Shown piece by piece: positions 9,816-18,773 of a DNA stretch of 64,000 bases. Under the pieces are notes generated by a model. It searched no databases, was not told where the DNA came from, and saw only the letters and a program-made list of their open reading frames with translations. Source of the stretch: G963422445 sp963422445 (lineage in GTDB: Bacteria > Pseudomonadota > Alphaproteobacteria > Thalassobaculales > Thalassobaculaceae); NCBI GenBank assembly GCA_963422445.2, contig OY729512.2, forward strand, positions 3,100,001 through 3,164,000, in the 5' to 3' direction. The position numbers and the translations under genes are program-made. Within the stretch, counting starts at the first letter, position 1. Each line of letters begins with the position of its first letter.

Positions 9816-10630
9816 AACGAATTCTGCTGCCGGCGCTGCCGGGGAGCGTGATGTTGCTCCCGTTTCGAACCGTGTTGTCATTTGCCGGGCGTTTCGGCTC
9901 GTCCATTACCGTCAAACTCTATCAACCTCGGTCCGACGAACATGCTGTCGATCCGATGAGTTGGGGGCTCACGGGCTTCGTCAGTCAGGAGGGGATGATG
10001 GAAAGCGAACTCGAACGAGCCTGGGCCGACGTCAAGTCGGCACTTGCGGCGGAGACCCTGTCATCGCTTGCCGGCACGATCGGGGTCGACGACGGGCCGT
10101 TGCTGACCTGGCGGGATCTTGGCCGGGTCGCACGGGTCTATGATGTGGTCGCGGTCAGCCGCGGTGCCCTGTCCGAGCATGTGGCGATCGCTATCGAACA
10201 ACTGCTTTTTGAAAGCGGCCGGCCCATGCTGTTGTTACCAGTCTCCTGGCCGCGCAGCGTTGGCGATTGCGTTGCAATCGCCTGGAACCGGAGCACGGAA
10301 ACGGCCCGGTTGGTCGGCCATACTGTCGACATGTTACGCCGCGCCCGCGAGGTTCATGTCATCGATATCGAGGACTGGTATGTCGAAGGCCCCGACGGAC
10401 GGCAACTCGTGGGCTATCTCGAAGCCCATGATGTTCCGGTTCATCTCCATGCAGTCCACAAGGGAGCAGGCGAGTTTGGCGGGCGGATTCTGTCGGAAGC
10501 GCATCGTGTCGGCGCCGACCTCTTGTTGAAGGGTGCTTACACCCAGAGCCGGTTCACCCAGGTGATCTTCGGCGGTGCGACGCGTGACATTCTGCAGGAC
10601 GCTCATCTTCCGGTCTTGTTCGCGCATTGA
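9812..10630 (+). CDS. Universal stress protein (UspA) family, tandem-domain type
   Basis: A 272-residue protein with two UspA-like halves. The C-terminal half ends in the typical FGGATRDILQDAHLPVLF, where the glycines and following residues belong to the nucleotide-binding loop of the family. The N-terminal half is more diverged (KRILLPALPG). It overlaps the MscS gene by 4 bp (ATGA), so the two are coupled and probably form an osmotic or envelope stress unit. The precise function is unknown. Confidence 0.78.
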   Translation: MKRILLPALPGSVMLLPFRTVLSFAGRFGSSITVKLYQPRSDEHAVDPMSWGLTGFVSQEGMMESELERAWADVKSALAAETLSSLAGTIGVDDGPLLTWRDLGRVARVYDVVAVSRGALSEHVAIAIEQLLFESGRPMLLLPVSWPRSVGDCVAIAWNRSTETARLVGHTVDMLRRAREVHVIDIEDWYVEGPDGRQLVGYLEAHDVPVHLHAVHKGAGEFGGRILSEAHRVGADLLLKGAYTQSRFTQVIFGGATRDILQDAHLPVLFAH

Positions 10631-10938
10631 ACGACGGCGCGGGCAGGCTGTTGTTCCGCACTGTGATTCCAGGCTGCAAACAGTGAATCCATGACAAGAG
10701 TTTGGCGACATGAATTCTAGAAAAGCCGTTTTCGCCGGGTGGCAATTTAACCTCGTTTACGGACAAAATTGTGAAAATGACTTCGTTGTATGTTGTCAAA
10801 GCGCCGCTTGACCGGCGTTCAAATTTAGCATGGGATCACCGTGTGTTGTCCCGGCACTCCCGTTGCGCCAGCCAAGGATAGCCGGCAGGATGTCCCGGTG
10901 TGAACACATCGATCCGGCAGCGCAAGAAAGGACGCGCC
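10631..10938. other. Intergenic region before the metallo-hydrolase gene
   Basis: About 300 bp without a convincing gene. The middle (10690-10830) is AT-richer than the flanks and probably holds the promoter of the downstream gene. An in-frame ATG at 10900 would add 13 residues to that gene, but the ATG at 10939 has the better ribosome site (gaaagga). Confidence 0.4.
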
Positions 10939-11817
10939 ATGTACAGATTGGGTGAACTCGAAATCAGACGTGTTGTCGAAAGCGAGGTGCCGATCTTCGG
11001 GGTGCAGACATTTTTTCCCGACTCCGTGATGGACGTCATCGAAAAGCACCGGAGCTGGCTGATGCCACGCTTTATCGACCCTGATTCGATGAAGGTTGTC
11101 CTGTGCATCCAGTCTTATGTGATCCGGACGCCACACCACACGATCCTTGTCGATACCTGTGTCGGCAATCACAAGCCGCGACCGGCTCGCCCGGCGTGGG
11201 ATATGCAGGACGGCCCTTATCTCGCTGAACTGGCGGCTGTCGGCGTGCAACCTGAAGAGGTGGATTTCGTGCTATGCACGCATCTGCATGTCGACCATGT
11301 CGGTTGGAACACACGGTTGGTGGACGGGCGCTGGGTGCCGACCTTCCCGAACGCGAAATACGTGTTCTCGCGCAAGGAGTACGACCTCTGGCACAACCGC
11401 TACAGTACCGGTGAGGCGGTTCCGGTTCCGCTGATCTTCGAGGACAGCGTGCTGCCAGTCGTCGAGGCTGGCCAGGCGGTGATCGTCGAGGACGATCACC
11501 AGATCGATGACGGGATGTGGATCGAATCGTCGCCGGGTCATACGCCGGGGCATGTGATGCTCAATCTCGCGTCCGGCGCCGACCGGGCGCTGATGAGCGG
11601 TGATGTGATCCACCATCCGTTGCAACTGGTCCGTCCAGACTGGTCCTGCCGGGCCTGCGAGGATCCGGTTCAGTCGGCCAGGACGCGTACCGCGATGCTG
11701 GAACGGGTTGCCGATACCGGCACGCTGCTCTGTCCGGCGCATTTTTCCTCGCCGACAATGGGCCATGTCGTTACGGAATGGGGTGATGGCTACCGTTTCC
11801 GGTTCATCGGCGAGTAG
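10939..11817 (+). CDS. MBL-fold metallo-hydrolase
   Basis: A 292-residue metallo-beta-lactamase-fold protein. The metal motif is THLHVDHVG (HxHxDH), and further ligands are seen in SPGHTPGH and in SGDVIHHP. The subgroup resembles quorum-quenching lactonases and related hydrolases, but loop sequences are not decisive, so no substrate is assigned. No signal peptide is present, so it is cytosolic. The gene stands alone and faces a convergent NIPSNAP gene 50 bp away. Confidence 0.83.
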   Translation: MYRLGELEIRRVVESEVPIFGVQTFFPDSVMDVIEKHRSWLMPRFIDPDSMKVVLCIQSYVIRTPHHTILVDTCVGNHKPRPARPAWDMQDGPYLAELAAVGVQPEEVDFVLCTHLHVDHVGWNTRLVDGRWVPTFPNAKYVFSRKEYDLWHNRYSTGEAVPVPLIFEDSVLPVVEAGQAVIVEDDHQIDDGMWIESSPGHTPGHVMLNLASGADRALMSGDVIHHPLQLVRPDWSCRACEDPVQSARTRTAMLERVADTGTLLCPAHFSSPTMGHVVTEWGDGYRFRFIGE

Positions 11818-11867
11818 GCGTGCGGCACCGGGCCGGCGGGAGACCGGGGGCCGGCCCGACTTTCGTC

Positions 11868-12194
11868 TCAGCGCACCGAAGAGAAACTGGTCGGTGTCAG
11901 CATCTGGTTGCTGACATTGGCGACGATCGCGCCATCTTTTTCGGTTTCCGCGCGCTTTTCGATCCATTCCGGGTCGCTGGCGAAGGCATTCCATTTCTGT
12001 TCCCGTTCGGCCAGAGAGTTCCAGGCGAGCAGGTAGAAGAGATCCTGATTGGAGTCGCCGATTGCAGTGGTCCAGAACCCGGCTTGGCGGATTCCGTGCC
12101 GTTCCCAGAGCTTAAGTGTGATTGTATCGAAGCGGTTGAGCAGGGCCGGCAGGCGTCCGGGTACGCAGCGATAGATGCGAAGCTCATAGATCAT
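11868..12194 (-). CDS. NIPSNAP family protein
   Basis: A small 108-residue protein beginning MIYELRIYRCVPGRLPALL, the typical ferredoxin-like dimeric barrel start of NIPSNAP proteins. The motif W..IGDSNQDLFYLLAW also belongs to this family. The biochemical role of bacterial members is not settled; they often sit near catabolic genes. The start at 12194 is chosen because the homologous region begins there and is preceded by gaggacgg. The longer open frame upstream shows no family similarity. Confidence 0.75.
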   Translation of the reverse strand: MIYELRIYRCVPGRLPALLNRFDTITLKLWERHGIRQAGFWTTAIGDSNQDLFYLLAWNSLAEREQKWNAFASDPEWIEKRAETEKDGAIVANVSNQMLTPTSFSSVR

Positions 12195-12285
12195 GATTTC
12201 CGTCCTCGTTTTCAGGTAGCGTGACGGGGCAATTGTAACCGCCTTGCCCGGTGCCCGGAACATGGAAAGTCGGGCAGTAACGGAT

Positions 12286-12315
12286 TGATCCGGAAACCGT
12301 GCGTCTGCTATACTG
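12286..12315 (+). promoter_or_regulatory. Candidate sigma-70 promoter
   Basis: TTGATC (12286-12291) and TATACT (12310-12315) are separated by 18 bp, about 50 bp upstream of the next gene. Both hexamers differ from consensus by two bases or fewer. Confidence 0.35.
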
Positions 12316-12366
12316 GGAGACACTGTGAATCTGAAGAACCGATTTCCATGACTGAGAGAGGTCATC

Positions 12367-13215
12367 ATGCGTTCGGATTACAAGAGGATTGATGCCGGGG
12401 CGGTGTTCTTTGCCGTCTGGCACGAACAATGGGACGCCAATATTCAGCACCATGCAGACCAGGGCGTGATCATCCAGGTTCGCGGCGATGTTGACGGCCG
12501 CGAGACTAATTTGCTGCAGTTCAATTGTTTTCATGTCGAGCGAACCTTCACCTATGCGCCGGACGGGAAAGCCAGAATCTGTCAGATCGATCCGATTACG
12601 GATGGCAATCCGATCCGCTGGTCGGCGAAACAGATTCGCGAGCGCCTACCCGAGATGCTGACGGCCGGTGGTTTCGAGGCTGTCGCCGGGTTTCTCGACA
12701 TGACGCAGGTGCGCGCTGTCGTGGCCGATGTCGAAGCTGCGGCTTTCGAACGGTTCCGCAACAGCATCCAGCTCGTGAAACATAATCGCGGGGATCATGT
12801 TTTCGAGGCCGGCAACATCCGCTTCGGTCTTGAAATGCGGACTCTCGGCGATGATGGCGGTCTGGCGATCCACGTGCTTTCCGATCTCTGTGGCAGTCCG
12901 ACTCACGACTACTCGGAGGAGACAGAGCTGATCGCGTTCGACTGTTTCCGGGTTCAGCCGCATTATCACTACGGGCCGCGCAACAAGAATCTCCGGTATT
13001 ACTGGGACAAGACAACGGTGCCCGACACGCTGGAATGGACGCTTGATGTCCTCAAGGCCGGCAAACTCGGTCCGATGATCGAGGCCGCGGGTTATCCCGA
13101 TGTCGCGCGTGATCTTGATCCGGATCTTATTCGTGACCTGCTGCCGGCGATCGAGGCGAAGGCACGCGAGCTTCAACCGAAGTCTCAGGAAGAGGTTCTG
13201 CGGGCGGCCGAATAG
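12367..13215 (+). CDS. Conserved-looking protein of unknown function
   Basis: I do not recognise this 282-residue protein. It has no signal peptide or membrane segment. The composition is that of a soluble globular protein with several His- and aromatic-rich stretches (CFRVQPHYHYGP, FNCFHVERTF). Two halves look distantly alike: each contains a CF-x-VxxxxxY element followed by WxxxxI/TxP-like text and a leucine-rich helix, which suggests an internal duplication. It is transcribed alone from a plausible promoter just upstream. Codon use is like that of the neighbouring chromosomal genes. Confidence 0.7.
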   Translation: MRSDYKRIDAGAVFFAVWHEQWDANIQHHADQGVIIQVRGDVDGRETNLLQFNCFHVERTFTYAPDGKARICQIDPITDGNPIRWSAKQIRERLPEMLTAGGFEAVAGFLDMTQVRAVVADVEAAAFERFRNSIQLVKHNRGDHVFEAGNIRFGLEMRTLGDDGGLAIHVLSDLCGSPTHDYSEETELIAFDCFRVQPHYHYGPRNKNLRYYWDKTTVPDTLEWTLDVLKAGKLGPMIEAAGYPDVARDLDPDLIRDLLPAIEAKARELQPKSQEEVLRAAE

Positions 13216-13474
13216 CGGTTGTAGAGCATCTCGGAAATTCGGGTTTGACGGAGCGAAGTCGGCGCGAGGACTCCCCAGGCCGCTCTGCGACAGCGTGGCG
13301 AAGGGGCCTTGCATGTCCTGCTGGCGGTGGGATATGAGAGCATGGCGAGGCCATGCGCGCTTGTCGGCGCATCCGCGATAGTAGACCCTGTTTCCATATG
13401 GTCCTCCGCTCATTTACACGGTCCCCTTGCGCGGGCGGAGCATTAAGCCTATGAAACGGCCAGATTGACGGCTT

Positions 13475-13551
13475 CGGGGTGTAGCGCAGCCTGGTAGCGC
13501 ATCTGCTTTGGGAGCAGAGGGTCGGCGGTTCGAATCCGTCCACCCCGACCA
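13475..13551 (+). tRNA. tRNA-Pro (anticodon TGG)
   Basis: A 77-nt cloverleaf. The acceptor strand CGGGGTG pairs with CACCCCG. The D-loop is gcagcctggtagcgc, the anticodon loop is ctTTGGgag with TGG at 13509-13511, the T-loop is GTTCGAATCC, and CCA is encoded. The leading C pairs with G, as in proline tRNAs. Confidence 0.96.
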
Positions 13552-13572
13552 CTCGATGTCTGGTCTGAAGGA

Positions 13573-13884
13573 ATGGCAATGACGGTCAGGATTTATCAGC
13601 CGGCCAAGACGGCGATGCAGTCCGGCAAGGCGAAGACCCGGCACTGGATTCTTGAACATATGCCCCATACGGCCAAGCGGCCGGAACCGCTCATGGGATG
13701 GACATCGGCCGGAGATACCAAAGGACAGGTACGGCTTTCTTTCGAGTCGAAGGACGAGGCAATTGCCTATGCCGAGAAACACCGACTGATCTATTCCGTT
13801 ATCGAGCCGCGGCGCTCGAAGCCGGTTCCAAAGGCTTATTCCGACAATTTTGCCTATTCGAGAGTCGGGGCCTGGACCCATTGA
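13573..13884 (+). CDS. NDUFS4-like complex I accessory subunit (ETC complex I subunit family)
   Basis: A 103-residue protein. RIYQPAKTAMQSGKAKT near the start, then MGWTSAGDTKGQVRLSF and FAYSRVGAWTH at the end, are the landmarks of the ETC_C1_NDUFA4/NDUFS4 family. In mitochondria and alphaproteobacteria this protein is an accessory subunit of the NADH:ubiquinone oxidoreductase near the N-module. Its presence supports an alphaproteobacterial host. It lies between tRNA-Pro and tRNA-Arg. The start could equally be the second ATG, 6 bp downstream. Confidence 0.85.
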   Translation: MAMTVRIYQPAKTAMQSGKAKTRHWILEHMPHTAKRPEPLMGWTSAGDTKGQVRLSFESKDEAIAYAEKHRLIYSVIEPRRSKPVPKAYSDNFAYSRVGAWTH

Positions 13885-13922
13885 CGATTGGTCCGCTGCC
13901 GTCCGGGAGTCCTGTTCCACAC

Positions 13923-13999
13923 GGCCCCGTAGCTCAATCGGATAGAGCACCAGCCTTCTAAGCTGATGGTTGCAGGTTCGAGTCCTGCCGGGGTCACCA
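13923..13999 (+). tRNA. tRNA-Arg (anticodon TCT)
   Basis: A 77-nt cloverleaf. The acceptor GGCCCCG pairs with CGGGGTC with one G-T pair. The anticodon stem-loop is cagcctTCTaagctg, the T-loop GGTTCGAGTCC is standard, and the CCA end is encoded. Confidence 0.95.
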
Positions 14000-14102
14000 C
14001 TTTAGCGGTCAAGCCGAATCATAACGATCACCCATCTGGTCTGCCACGATGGCGGCAGCGCTGCCAGTTTGATGCCGATCCGGCCTGGCCTGGAGCCCAA
14101 TC

Positions 14103-15269
14103 ATGAAAATCACCTCCGTGCAGGCCTGGTGGCTGCATGTTCCGATCCCAGAGGCGCAGCGTCACCGATCGGATTTCGGTCTGGTGTCTTCCTTCGACAT
14201 GACCCTGGTTCGGATCGGGACTGCCAATGGGCTGGTCGGTCATGGCGAGGCCAAGGCAACCGTGGCCAGTGCCGGCGACAACCGGGCGCTTGCCGGCATG
14301 ATCAATAACGAACTCGGGCCGATGCTGGTCGGGCAGGACTTCCGCGACATAACCCGTCATTGGGAAACCCTGTACAGCGGTGTCCGTGCCCATTACGCTC
14401 TCGATCGCGGCCATGTCTTTCCGATCCTTGGACGCCGAGGCATCACGGTGTCAGCGATCAGCGGCATCGATATCGCGCTATGGGATCTGCTTGGACAATC
14501 GCTGGGATGTCCAGTCTGGCAACTGCTTGGTGGTAAACGCCATGATCGGATGCTGGCCTATGCGTCCGGGGGCTGGGCCGGGGTTGACGACATAGGAGCG
14601 CAGCTGCAGTCCTATATAGATCGAGGCGGATTTCGGGCTGTGAAGATGCGGGTCGGCGTTGCCGATGGCGAGGTCAGGCATTCAGCGGCCCGCGTTCGCG
14701 CCGCCCGCGCCGCGCTGGGAGACGAGATCGATATCATGTGCGACGCGCACGGCACCTATGGGGTCGCGGAAGCCAAACGGTTCTGCCGCATGGTCGAGGA
14801 TTGCGATATTGCCTGGTTTGAGGAACCGGTAACGGCCGATGACAAGCGCGGGCTTGCCGAAGTGCGCGCAACAACGGATATCCCGATCGCGACTGGCGAG
14901 AGCGAGTCGACCCGTTTTGCCTTCCGTGATCTTGCGGAGTTGCGCGCGGCGGACATCTTTCAACCTGACCTGGCGATCTGCGGCGGTATTACCGAGGCGA
15001 TGCGGATTGCCGCTCTTGCCAGCGCTTATCAGATTCGCCTGGCGCCACATCTCTGGGGCGGCGCGATCATGTTCGCGGCCGGGCTTCATCTTTGTGTTGC
15101 GTCGTCGGCAGCGCATATCGTGGAGTATTCGCTTGGCGCCAATCCGATGTTGTTCGAATTGGTCGAAGATGGGCCGCAGCTTGAAGACGGAATGGTCATG
15201 ATCGACAGCCGTCCCGGCCTCGGCGTGATCGTCAGGGATGATTTCGTCAGGACATACACGGTTGCCTGA
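14103..15269 (+). CDS. Mandelate racemase / muconate lactonizing enzyme family protein
   Basis: A 388-residue enolase-superfamily enzyme. The capping domain covers residues 1-130 and the barrel follows. KMRVG (Lys181) is at the second barrel strand. Metal ligands are Asp214 (CDAHG), Glu240 (WFEEP) and Glu266 (ATGESE). The catalytic region APHLWGG, with His316, is near the end. These enzymes abstract a proton alpha to a carboxylate and stabilise the enolate on Mg2+. The usual second lysine of the KxK motif is Arg183, so the substrate class is uncertain (acid-sugar dehydratase or racemase). An IS lies 36 bp after the stop, so any downstream operon partner has been separated. Confidence 0.85.
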   Translation: MKITSVQAWWLHVPIPEAQRHRSDFGLVSSFDMTLVRIGTANGLVGHGEAKATVASAGDNRALAGMINNELGPMLVGQDFRDITRHWETLYSGVRAHYALDRGHVFPILGRRGITVSAISGIDIALWDLLGQSLGCPVWQLLGGKRHDRMLAYASGGWAGVDDIGAQLQSYIDRGGFRAVKMRVGVADGEVRHSAARVRAARAALGDEIDIMCDAHGTYGVAEAKRFCRMVEDCDIAWFEEPVTADDKRGLAEVRATTDIPIATGESESTRFAFRDLAELRAADIFQPDLAICGGITEAMRIAALASAYQIRLAPHLWGGAIMFAAGLHLCVASSAAHIVEYSLGANPMLFELVEDGPQLEDGMVMIDSRPGLGVIVRDDFVRTYTVA

Positions 15270-15305
15270 TCGGCGGTGCGTGTTGCCCCAAATTGGCAGT
15301 TTGTG

Positions 15306-16804
15306 GAACCTCTTGCAAAATTCCTGCCCCCAGGGTCCGGTGAGCCGGGATCAGTCGGTTGATCCCGGTCACCTCTGCATCTGGAGGTCGGAATCCATGG
15401 ATTCTCGGTGTCTCATCAGAGATGATGAGAACAAACAGGGACCTTTGCGGACATCGGGACACGCCTCTCCGGGTCCCTCTCTTCGAGAGGGCCGCGAAGG
15501 GTCGGTATGCGTTGTCGGAGCCGCGCTATGGGACGGCGAGACGTATCAACGGGTCAGCCACCAGGGCCAGGATGCCGAACATGAGATGGCAGGCGACCTT
15601 GGAATATCCACGGACGCGGACATGGCGCCCGCCACACTCATCCTTGAGGCGGGCGTTGGTCCTCTCGACACCGGACCGGATCCGGACCCGCACGGTCTCG
15701 GGATCGACATGGCCTATTGCACGCCGGGCCCGGGCCTCCCGGTCCCGCTCCTCCTTGAGGTCCTTGTCCCGGCGCGGATTGACATCGATGATCGGCACAT
15801 GGCCAAGCCGTTCGCTCATCTGGTAGATCTCCCTGGCATCATAGGCCGCGTCCATGAGATCGTAGAGATTGGTCACACGCGCGGCGGTCATCATCGCCAG
15901 CGGGATCGCGACCTGGCTGTCATGGACGGATGCCGAGGTGAGGACGGTCCTCAGCGGCACCCCGCAGTCTGCTGTGTCGATATGCAGCTTGTCACCGCGC
16001 CAGGCCTCCATGACCCCCTTGGCATTCTTCTTTGCCCCGTGATCGCAGACCTTCGGCGGCGCGTCGAGCCTCTCATCGAGATCCATCCCGTTCGCTTGCC
16101 GTTCGAGACGCCCAGGCTCCTTCGTCCTCTCCGCGCCCTTGCGGGGCCGGCCGCGCTTGCGGTTCGGCGTCCTGGCCTTCGGCTTCGGGGCCGGCGTCTC
16201 CCGGGCCTCGATGGCCGTCGAGTCCCTCGACACGTGGCCGATGAGCGCGTCGCCCAGTGTCTCTGCAACCAGAGCCGCGTGCATCCTCTCCGGAAGACGG
16301 GACTGCGACCATTCGGCAAACGCCCGCGAAAACGTCGCTTCACTCGGGATCTCCGCGACACGCGACCAGCCGCACAGCCGGCGCAACGTCGGGTCCACCT
16401 TAAGCCTGTCGATCAGGTGGCGGGGCGTCGGCAGACCCCACACCGCCTTGGCGATGAAGCCATGGGCCAGCGCCTGGCGATCCTCCCGGGGCCGACCCGG
16501 ACCGGTCCACAACCCATCGACGAAGCCCTCCACCTTGACGAGATCGAGAGCTGTCACGAAACGCTTGTGCGTCTCGAGGAGAGGACCGACCGCCTCGGCC
16601 AACGCAGGGAAAAGGTCCCCTTGAAATCGGCGCCAGAGATCGGATAGGGTCGAGCCAAGGGTCATCGGGGTCACCTCCTCGGTATCTTGTTGTTGTGGAA
16701 ACACAACATACCACGAGGTGGCCCCGAAACCCAGGCCCTCGACAACAAAATCAGCCTCGACAAGGCAAAAAAACCGGTCGGGCCGGCAATTTTGCAAGAA
16801 GCTC
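15306..16804 (-). mobile_element. IS copy A, DUF772/DDE transposase element (intact)
   Basis: The element is 1499 bp. Its ends are gaacctcttgcaaaatt and, on the other side, the inverted gagcttcttgcaaaatt, giving imperfect terminal repeats of about 20 bp. Boundaries were set by comparing four copies in the window, whose flanks all diverge at these positions. About 220 bp at the 3' end is non-coding. This is the only copy here with an uninterrupted transposase frame. Confidence 0.85.
15526..16665 (-). CDS. IS transposase, IS4/IS5 superfamily, DUF772 type
   Basis: A 379-residue transposase. The start ATG 16665 has a near-perfect ribosome site (gaggaggtga) 5 bp upstream; the open frame continues further upstream but outside the real gene. 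The N-terminal DUF772-like region includes LRRLCGWSRVAEIPSEATF. The first catalytic Asp is in HVSRDSTAIEARE. A basic linker (KRGRPRKG) follows, and the DDE core continues through DAAYDA to the glutamate in RSGVERTNARLK. It cuts and pastes the element. Copies B, C and D encode the same protein but are frameshifted, so this copy could mobilise them in trans. Confidence 0.85.
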   Translation of the reverse strand: MTLGSTLSDLWRRFQGDLFPALAEAVGPLLETHKRFVTALDLVKVEGFVDGLWTGPGRPREDRQALAHGFIAKAVWGLPTPRHLIDRLKVDPTLRRLCGWSRVAEIPSEATFSRAFAEWSQSRLPERMHAALVAETLGDALIGHVSRDSTAIEARETPAPKPKARTPNRKRGRPRKGAERTKEPGRLERQANGMDLDERLDAPPKVCDHGAKKNAKGVMEAWRGDKLHIDTADCGVPLRTVLTSASVHDSQVAIPLAMMTAARVTNLYDLMDAAYDAREIYQMSERLGHVPIIDVNPRRDKDLKEERDREARARRAIGHVDPETVRVRIRSGVERTNARLKDECGGRHVRVRGYSKVACHLMFGILALVADPLIRLAVP

Positions 16805-16935
16805 GAAGGTGACATCGGTGTGTGGTACGAACAGGAAAATGGTCCTGACCCCGATCGGTGCTCCGGGACGCCTGCCATTGCCGGTTCTGGTGATCGCCGG
16901 TTGACAGGGCTCACGCCGGTCACGGGAGCCGTTCG

Positions 16936-18351
16936 ATGAATTCATGCGTGCCGCCCCTGGTCGTCGATGTCGATGGCACACTGGTCGCAGGCGATCTGCT
17001 GGTCGAGGGCGCCGCCCGGCTGCTCGCGGCCTCGCCGCTTACGCTCTTCGCCCTTCCAATCTGGCTCGTCAAGGGGCGCGCGGCGCTGAAGCGCAGGATC
17101 GCGGCGGCAGTGCCGCTGCCGCCGTCGTCGCTGGTGCTGAACCCGGCGGTGCTCGACGAGATCGCCGCCGCCAAGGTCGCGGGGCGCGAAGTCTGGCTGG
17201 CCTCGGCGGCCGACGAGCGGGTCGTTGCGCCGCTTGCCGAGGGGGTGGGCGCGGCCGGCTGGTTCGCCTCCGACGGGCGCACCAATCTGTCCGGCGAGGC
17301 CAAGGCCGCCGCCCTGGTCGAGCGCTTCGGCGAGGGTGGATTCGACTATGTCGGCAATGAACGGCGCGACCTCGCCGTGTGGCGACATGCACGGTGCATT
17401 ATTGGCGTCAACCTCCCGGCGCGCCTCGCGCGGGAAGTGCGGACACGGGATGAAGGCGCCCGATTGCTTCCCGGCCTCGGCGGCGGCCCGCGTGATGCTC
17501 TGAGAGCCTTGCGTCCACACCAGTGGGTCAAGAACGCACTCGTGTTCGTTCCCCTCATCGCTGCGCACGAGACCGGAGCCGGGCCGTATCTGGTTGCGGC
17601 CGGGATATTTGTAGCCCTGTCGGCCTGCGCGTCGGGCACTTACCTGCTGAACGACCTTCTCGATCTTCCCGAGGACCGTCGCCACCCGAGCAAGCGCCAT
17701 CGTCCCCTGGCGGCGGGAAAGGTACCGCTGCTGCCGATGATGGGCCTCGGCGCGGCGCTGGTGGCGGGCGGGCTTGCCATAGCCTTCCATCTTTCCCCCC
17801 CCCTTGGGGGGATATGCGTGCTGGTCTATCTGCTCGGGACCCTGGCCTACTCGTTGTCGCTGAAGCGAAAGCTCTTCGTCGACGTCATCGCGCTCGCCGC
17901 GCTCTACATGATGCGCCTGGTCGCCGGAGGTTTGGCGGTCTCGATCGCGCTGTCGCCCTGGTTTCTGTCCTTCTTCATGTTCGCGTTTCTCTCTCTGGCC
18001 ATCGTCAAGCGCCAGATCGAGCTGCGTGCGTTGCGCGGGTCCGACCGGGCCCACGGACGCGCTTGGCGCGCCGCGGATCTCCCGGTTGCAGCGGCGCTCG
18101 GCGCGGCCAGCGGCGTTGCCTCGGCGATCGTCTTCACCCTGTACATCCAGAGCCCGGAAGTGAGCCTGCGTTACGACCATCCGGAGTTCCTGTGGCTGAT
18201 CTGCCCGCTGCTGATCTACTGGCTGGGGCGCATGACGCTGCTCGCCAACCGCGGGGCCGTGGACCATGACCCGGTAGAGTTCACGCTCAAGGACCGCACG
18301 AGCTGGCTGACCGGTGTGGGGATCCTCGCCGCGTTCGCCGCGGCGATATGA
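16936..18351 (+). CDS. HAD phosphatase-UbiA prenyltransferase fusion, decaprenyl-phosphate phosphoribosyltransferase-like
   Basis: A 471-residue protein with two parts. Residues 1-170 form a HAD-type phosphatase domain with the nucleophile motif DVDGT (11-15), LASAADE (88-94) and YVGNERRD. Residues 185-471 are a UbiA membrane prenyltransferase with about eight helices, the first aspartate motif NDLLDLPEDRRHP (239-251) and YSLSLKR (306-312). In mycobacteria the UbiA protein Rv3806c joins phosphoribosyl pyrophosphate to decaprenyl phosphate, and a separate phosphatase removes the 5'-phosphate. A fused HAD domain could do that second step here, by inference. It is the first gene of a tight cluster, coupled by ATGA to the GtrA gene. 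Confidence 0.82.
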   Translation: MNSCVPPLVVDVDGTLVAGDLLVEGAARLLAASPLTLFALPIWLVKGRAALKRRIAAAVPLPPSSLVLNPAVLDEIAAAKVAGREVWLASAADERVVAPLAEGVGAAGWFASDGRTNLSGEAKAAALVERFGEGGFDYVGNERRDLAVWRHARCIIGVNLPARLAREVRTRDEGARLLPGLGGGPRDALRALRPHQWVKNALVFVPLIAAHETGAGPYLVAAGIFVALSACASGTYLLNDLLDLPEDRRHPSKRHRPLAAGKVPLLPMMGLGAALVAGGLAIAFHLSPPLGGICVLVYLLGTLAYSLSLKRKLFVDVIALAALYMMRLVAGGLAVSIALSPWFLSFFMFAFLSLAIVKRQIELRALRGSDRAHGRAWRAADLPVAAALGAASGVASAIVFTLYIQSPEVSLRYDHPEFLWLICPLLIYWLGRMTLLANRGAVDHDPVEFTLKDRTSWLTGVGILAAFAAAI

Positions 18352-18773
18352 CGGCCCGTATGGGCATGCCCCGGGCTATCGTGCTGCGCTACGCCGCGTT
18401 CGCCGCGTTCGCCACCGCGGTCAATGTCGCGGCTCAATATGCCAGCGCCACCCTGTACACCGGCCCTCACGAGCTATCCGTGGCGATGGCCGCGGGCACG
18501 CTCGTGGGGCTTGTCGCCAAATACATCCTCGACCGGCGCTGGATATTCCATGACCGGCCCGCCTCGCCGGCCGGTCACGCGGCCAGATTCTCCCTGTACT
18601 CGTTGACGGGCGTCCTGACGACCCTGGTCTTCTGGGGGACCGAGTTCGGGTTCGTGGCGCTGGGCGATGCGCCCTGGCTGCGCTACGCCGGCGCCGTTTT
18701 CGGTCTCGCCATCGGATACACCGCCAAATACCAGCTCGACCGGCGCTTGGTGTTCCGGCAATGGGCCACATGA
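18348..18773 (+). CDS. GtrA-family membrane protein
   Basis: A 141-residue protein with four hydrophobic helices and the family elements NVAAQYAS, KYILDRRWIF and KYQLDRRLVF. The last two show an internal repeat. GtrA proteins are thought to help flip or present polyprenyl-linked sugars. The mycobacterial relative Rv3789 sits next to dprE1 and is linked to arabinan synthesis. The gene overlaps both neighbours by ATGA, so translation of the three genes is coupled. Confidence 0.87.
   Translation: MTARMGMPRAIVLRYAAFAAFATAVNVAAQYASATLYTGPHELSVAMAAGTLVGLVAKYILDRRWIFHDRPASPAGHAARFSLYSLTGVLTTLVFWGTEFGFVALGDAPWLRYAGAVFGLAIGYTAKYQLDRRLVFRQWAT

Noticed and set aside
13396..13440. Stem-like sequence (tccgctc and gggcgga) before tRNA-Pro as a terminator
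   Set aside because: The arms are short, the loop is long, and no T run follows.
15238..16647. Long open frames antisense to the IS transposases (also at 34641, 49374 and 51201)
   Set aside because: They mirror the transposase gene on the other strand, lack ribosome sites and arise from high GC content.
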